Assembly: GCA_029204225.1 (NCBI GenBank) | Contig: CM055093.1 | Coordinates: 6,331,815 to 6,395,814 of the forward strand | Direction of reading: 5' to 3' | Length of the DNA: 64,000 nucleotides | From: Diphasiastrum complanatum | Taxonomy: Eukaryota > Streptophyta > Lycopodiopsida > Lycopodiales > Lycopodiaceae | Part shown: positions 1 to 64,000 of the stretch, piece by piece | Layout: every line of letters begins with the position of its first letter | Numbering within the stretch: position 1 is the first letter of the stretch | The notes under the pieces: generated by a model | Database searches by the model: none | What the model was told of the DNA's origin: nothing | The model's input: the letters and a program-made list of their open reading frames with translations, nothing else | Program-made: the position numbers and the translations under genes

Positions 1-872
1 ATAGCTGAAAATTATGCAGAATGTGCTACTATACCATGTGAGCAGACTAATGGCACAAAAGGAAACCTTGGCAATCTTCCTAAGGAACATGACAATAGCT
101 TGCTGATCTACATCCAGATATAACTAAGCCAAGTTATGAACTGTTATTCTCAAGCTATCAATCTACCATTGAAATTTAAGCCTGTTCATAGCCAGCTGGA
201 AAGTCCAGCAAGCTAAGGTGAGAAGGCTGACAAGACTCAGTAAACATATTCAAATGCCAAGTGACTAGTGATAAGACTAAGTGAGCTTATCCTACTGCTA
301 ATAAGGTCCAAAAGGCCCAATCACATGGTCTATTGACAACTACTAGTAAATAAATTGCCGAAGATCAAGTGTTATGTCTCCAATGCTAGTGGCTATACTC
401 ATTTACTTTATACCTGAATTTGTCCCTGTTTAAATGACGAGTTCAAGTGGGACAACGGAAGTGGCTAGAGTTTATTCTCAAATATCTGCATTTTCGACAG
501 GATCACTTTTCTAATTATAAGATTGCCTGTTGGATCAGATTTTTCCCTCCCTGAAGCTACTACCTTAACTTGCCTTCAGAGTTTACAATGACACTTTGGT
601 GCCTGGGCTAAATATTACTGTATATCACAGTTACGTCATTATACTTTTCTAGAATTGAGGTTTAATGTTGAATTTATTCAAATTATTGTGAATGTTTTTT
701 TCAGATTGTTACTTTTGGTAATTATGGATTGTGTAATGCATCTGAAATGTTCAGTCACTTTCTTTACAACGGAAAAACATGAAACTAGGATTGATGTAGA
801 ACGTTTGGATAAGACGATTGATGTCCTAGGACATCTTGTTTGAATTGCGCAATAAGCTTTAGAATTTTGCAG
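1..872 (+). other. Intron of LPD upstream of exon a; nothing recognised
   Basis: The stretch is AT-rich with only short open frames and no LTR or LINE signature. I looked for the first FAD-binding glycine loop and did not see it. It ends in a good acceptor (TTTTGCAG) at 872. Confidence 0.6.
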
Positions 873-63790
<62,918 letters not shown>

Positions 63791-64000
63791 GTGCACGAGT
63801 TCTCTTATAAGGCTGTTGTGTTGTAATGTATTGATAACTGTTCCGTTGCCTTAAGATGCTGCTTGATAAACCCATTACGCATCTACCAAACGTGGAGTAC
63901 TTTCAAACTAGAACTCAAAGCTTTTTCTGGACTCTGAAGCTATTTGAACTTAAAACCTTGACTTTCTTACCCTAGAAAAAGTTGACCTTTTAATTTGTTT

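Noticed and set aside
655-843. Open frame before LPD exon a
   Set aside because: It has no similarity to E3 and no GxGxxG; it overlaps the polypyrimidine region of the intron.

Overview
The window is nuclear DNA of a land plant with a large, repeat-filled genome. It holds one recognisable host gene on the + strand: eleven consecutive exons, 873 to 63790, of the plastid-type dihydrolipoyl dehydrogenase (E3 of plastid pyruvate dehydrogenase). Every junction is GT-AG and the reading phase is kept from exon to exon. The eleven exons sum to 1,164 bp (388 codons). The 5' exons (transit peptide, first FAD-binding motif) and the 3' exons (end of the dimerisation domain) lie outside the window. Four of the ten introns are very long (about 18.5, 5.5, 16.8 and 19.5 kb) and the other six are 106-283 bp. 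Giant repeat-filled introns suggest a gymnosperm, a fern or another large-genome vascular plant, but the sequence alone does not settle which.

Intron 1020-19513 holds a truncated Gypsy fragment (2648-4070, -), a rearranged Copia fragment (4290-6405, -), a Tat-like Gypsy remnant with a long extra reading frame after integrase (6406-11304, +), and a chimeric chromodomain Gypsy element (11305-18343, -). The chimera has a family A LTR at one end and a family B LTR at the other. Intron 20412-25931 holds decayed Gypsy and hAT pieces, two (TC)n tracts and the 5' half of a LINE.

Intron 26879-43704 contains a PIF/Harbinger-type MITE with TTA target duplication (28679-29218). It also has a run of LINE 3' pieces separated by (TC)n tracts (30418-34945), a Gypsy element with intact 5-bp target duplication but a large internal deletion (36335-38948), hAT transposase remnants, and a LINE fragment with an inverted repeat. 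Intron 44168-63676 holds more LINE pieces (45170-47904) and a complete family A Gypsy element (49358-55773) inserted just after the start codon of a Copia gag. It also holds a complete family B element (58295-63460), in which reverse transcriptase, RNase H and the integrase core are replaced by about 1.2 kb of open but unrecognised coding sequence.

Families A and B share unusual LTR ends (AGTTA...TAACT), an initiator-Met primer site touching the LTR, a perfect 22-nt palindrome in the leader and repeated GGCTGTCC leader motifs. A carries pol and B does not, so I infer an autonomous/non-autonomous pair. The LINE pieces share a base-paired hairpin before a (TC)n tail, (TC)n at the 5' edge as well, and a PIP-box-like motif at the ORF2 C terminus. 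These two systems are the main candidates for something undescribed.
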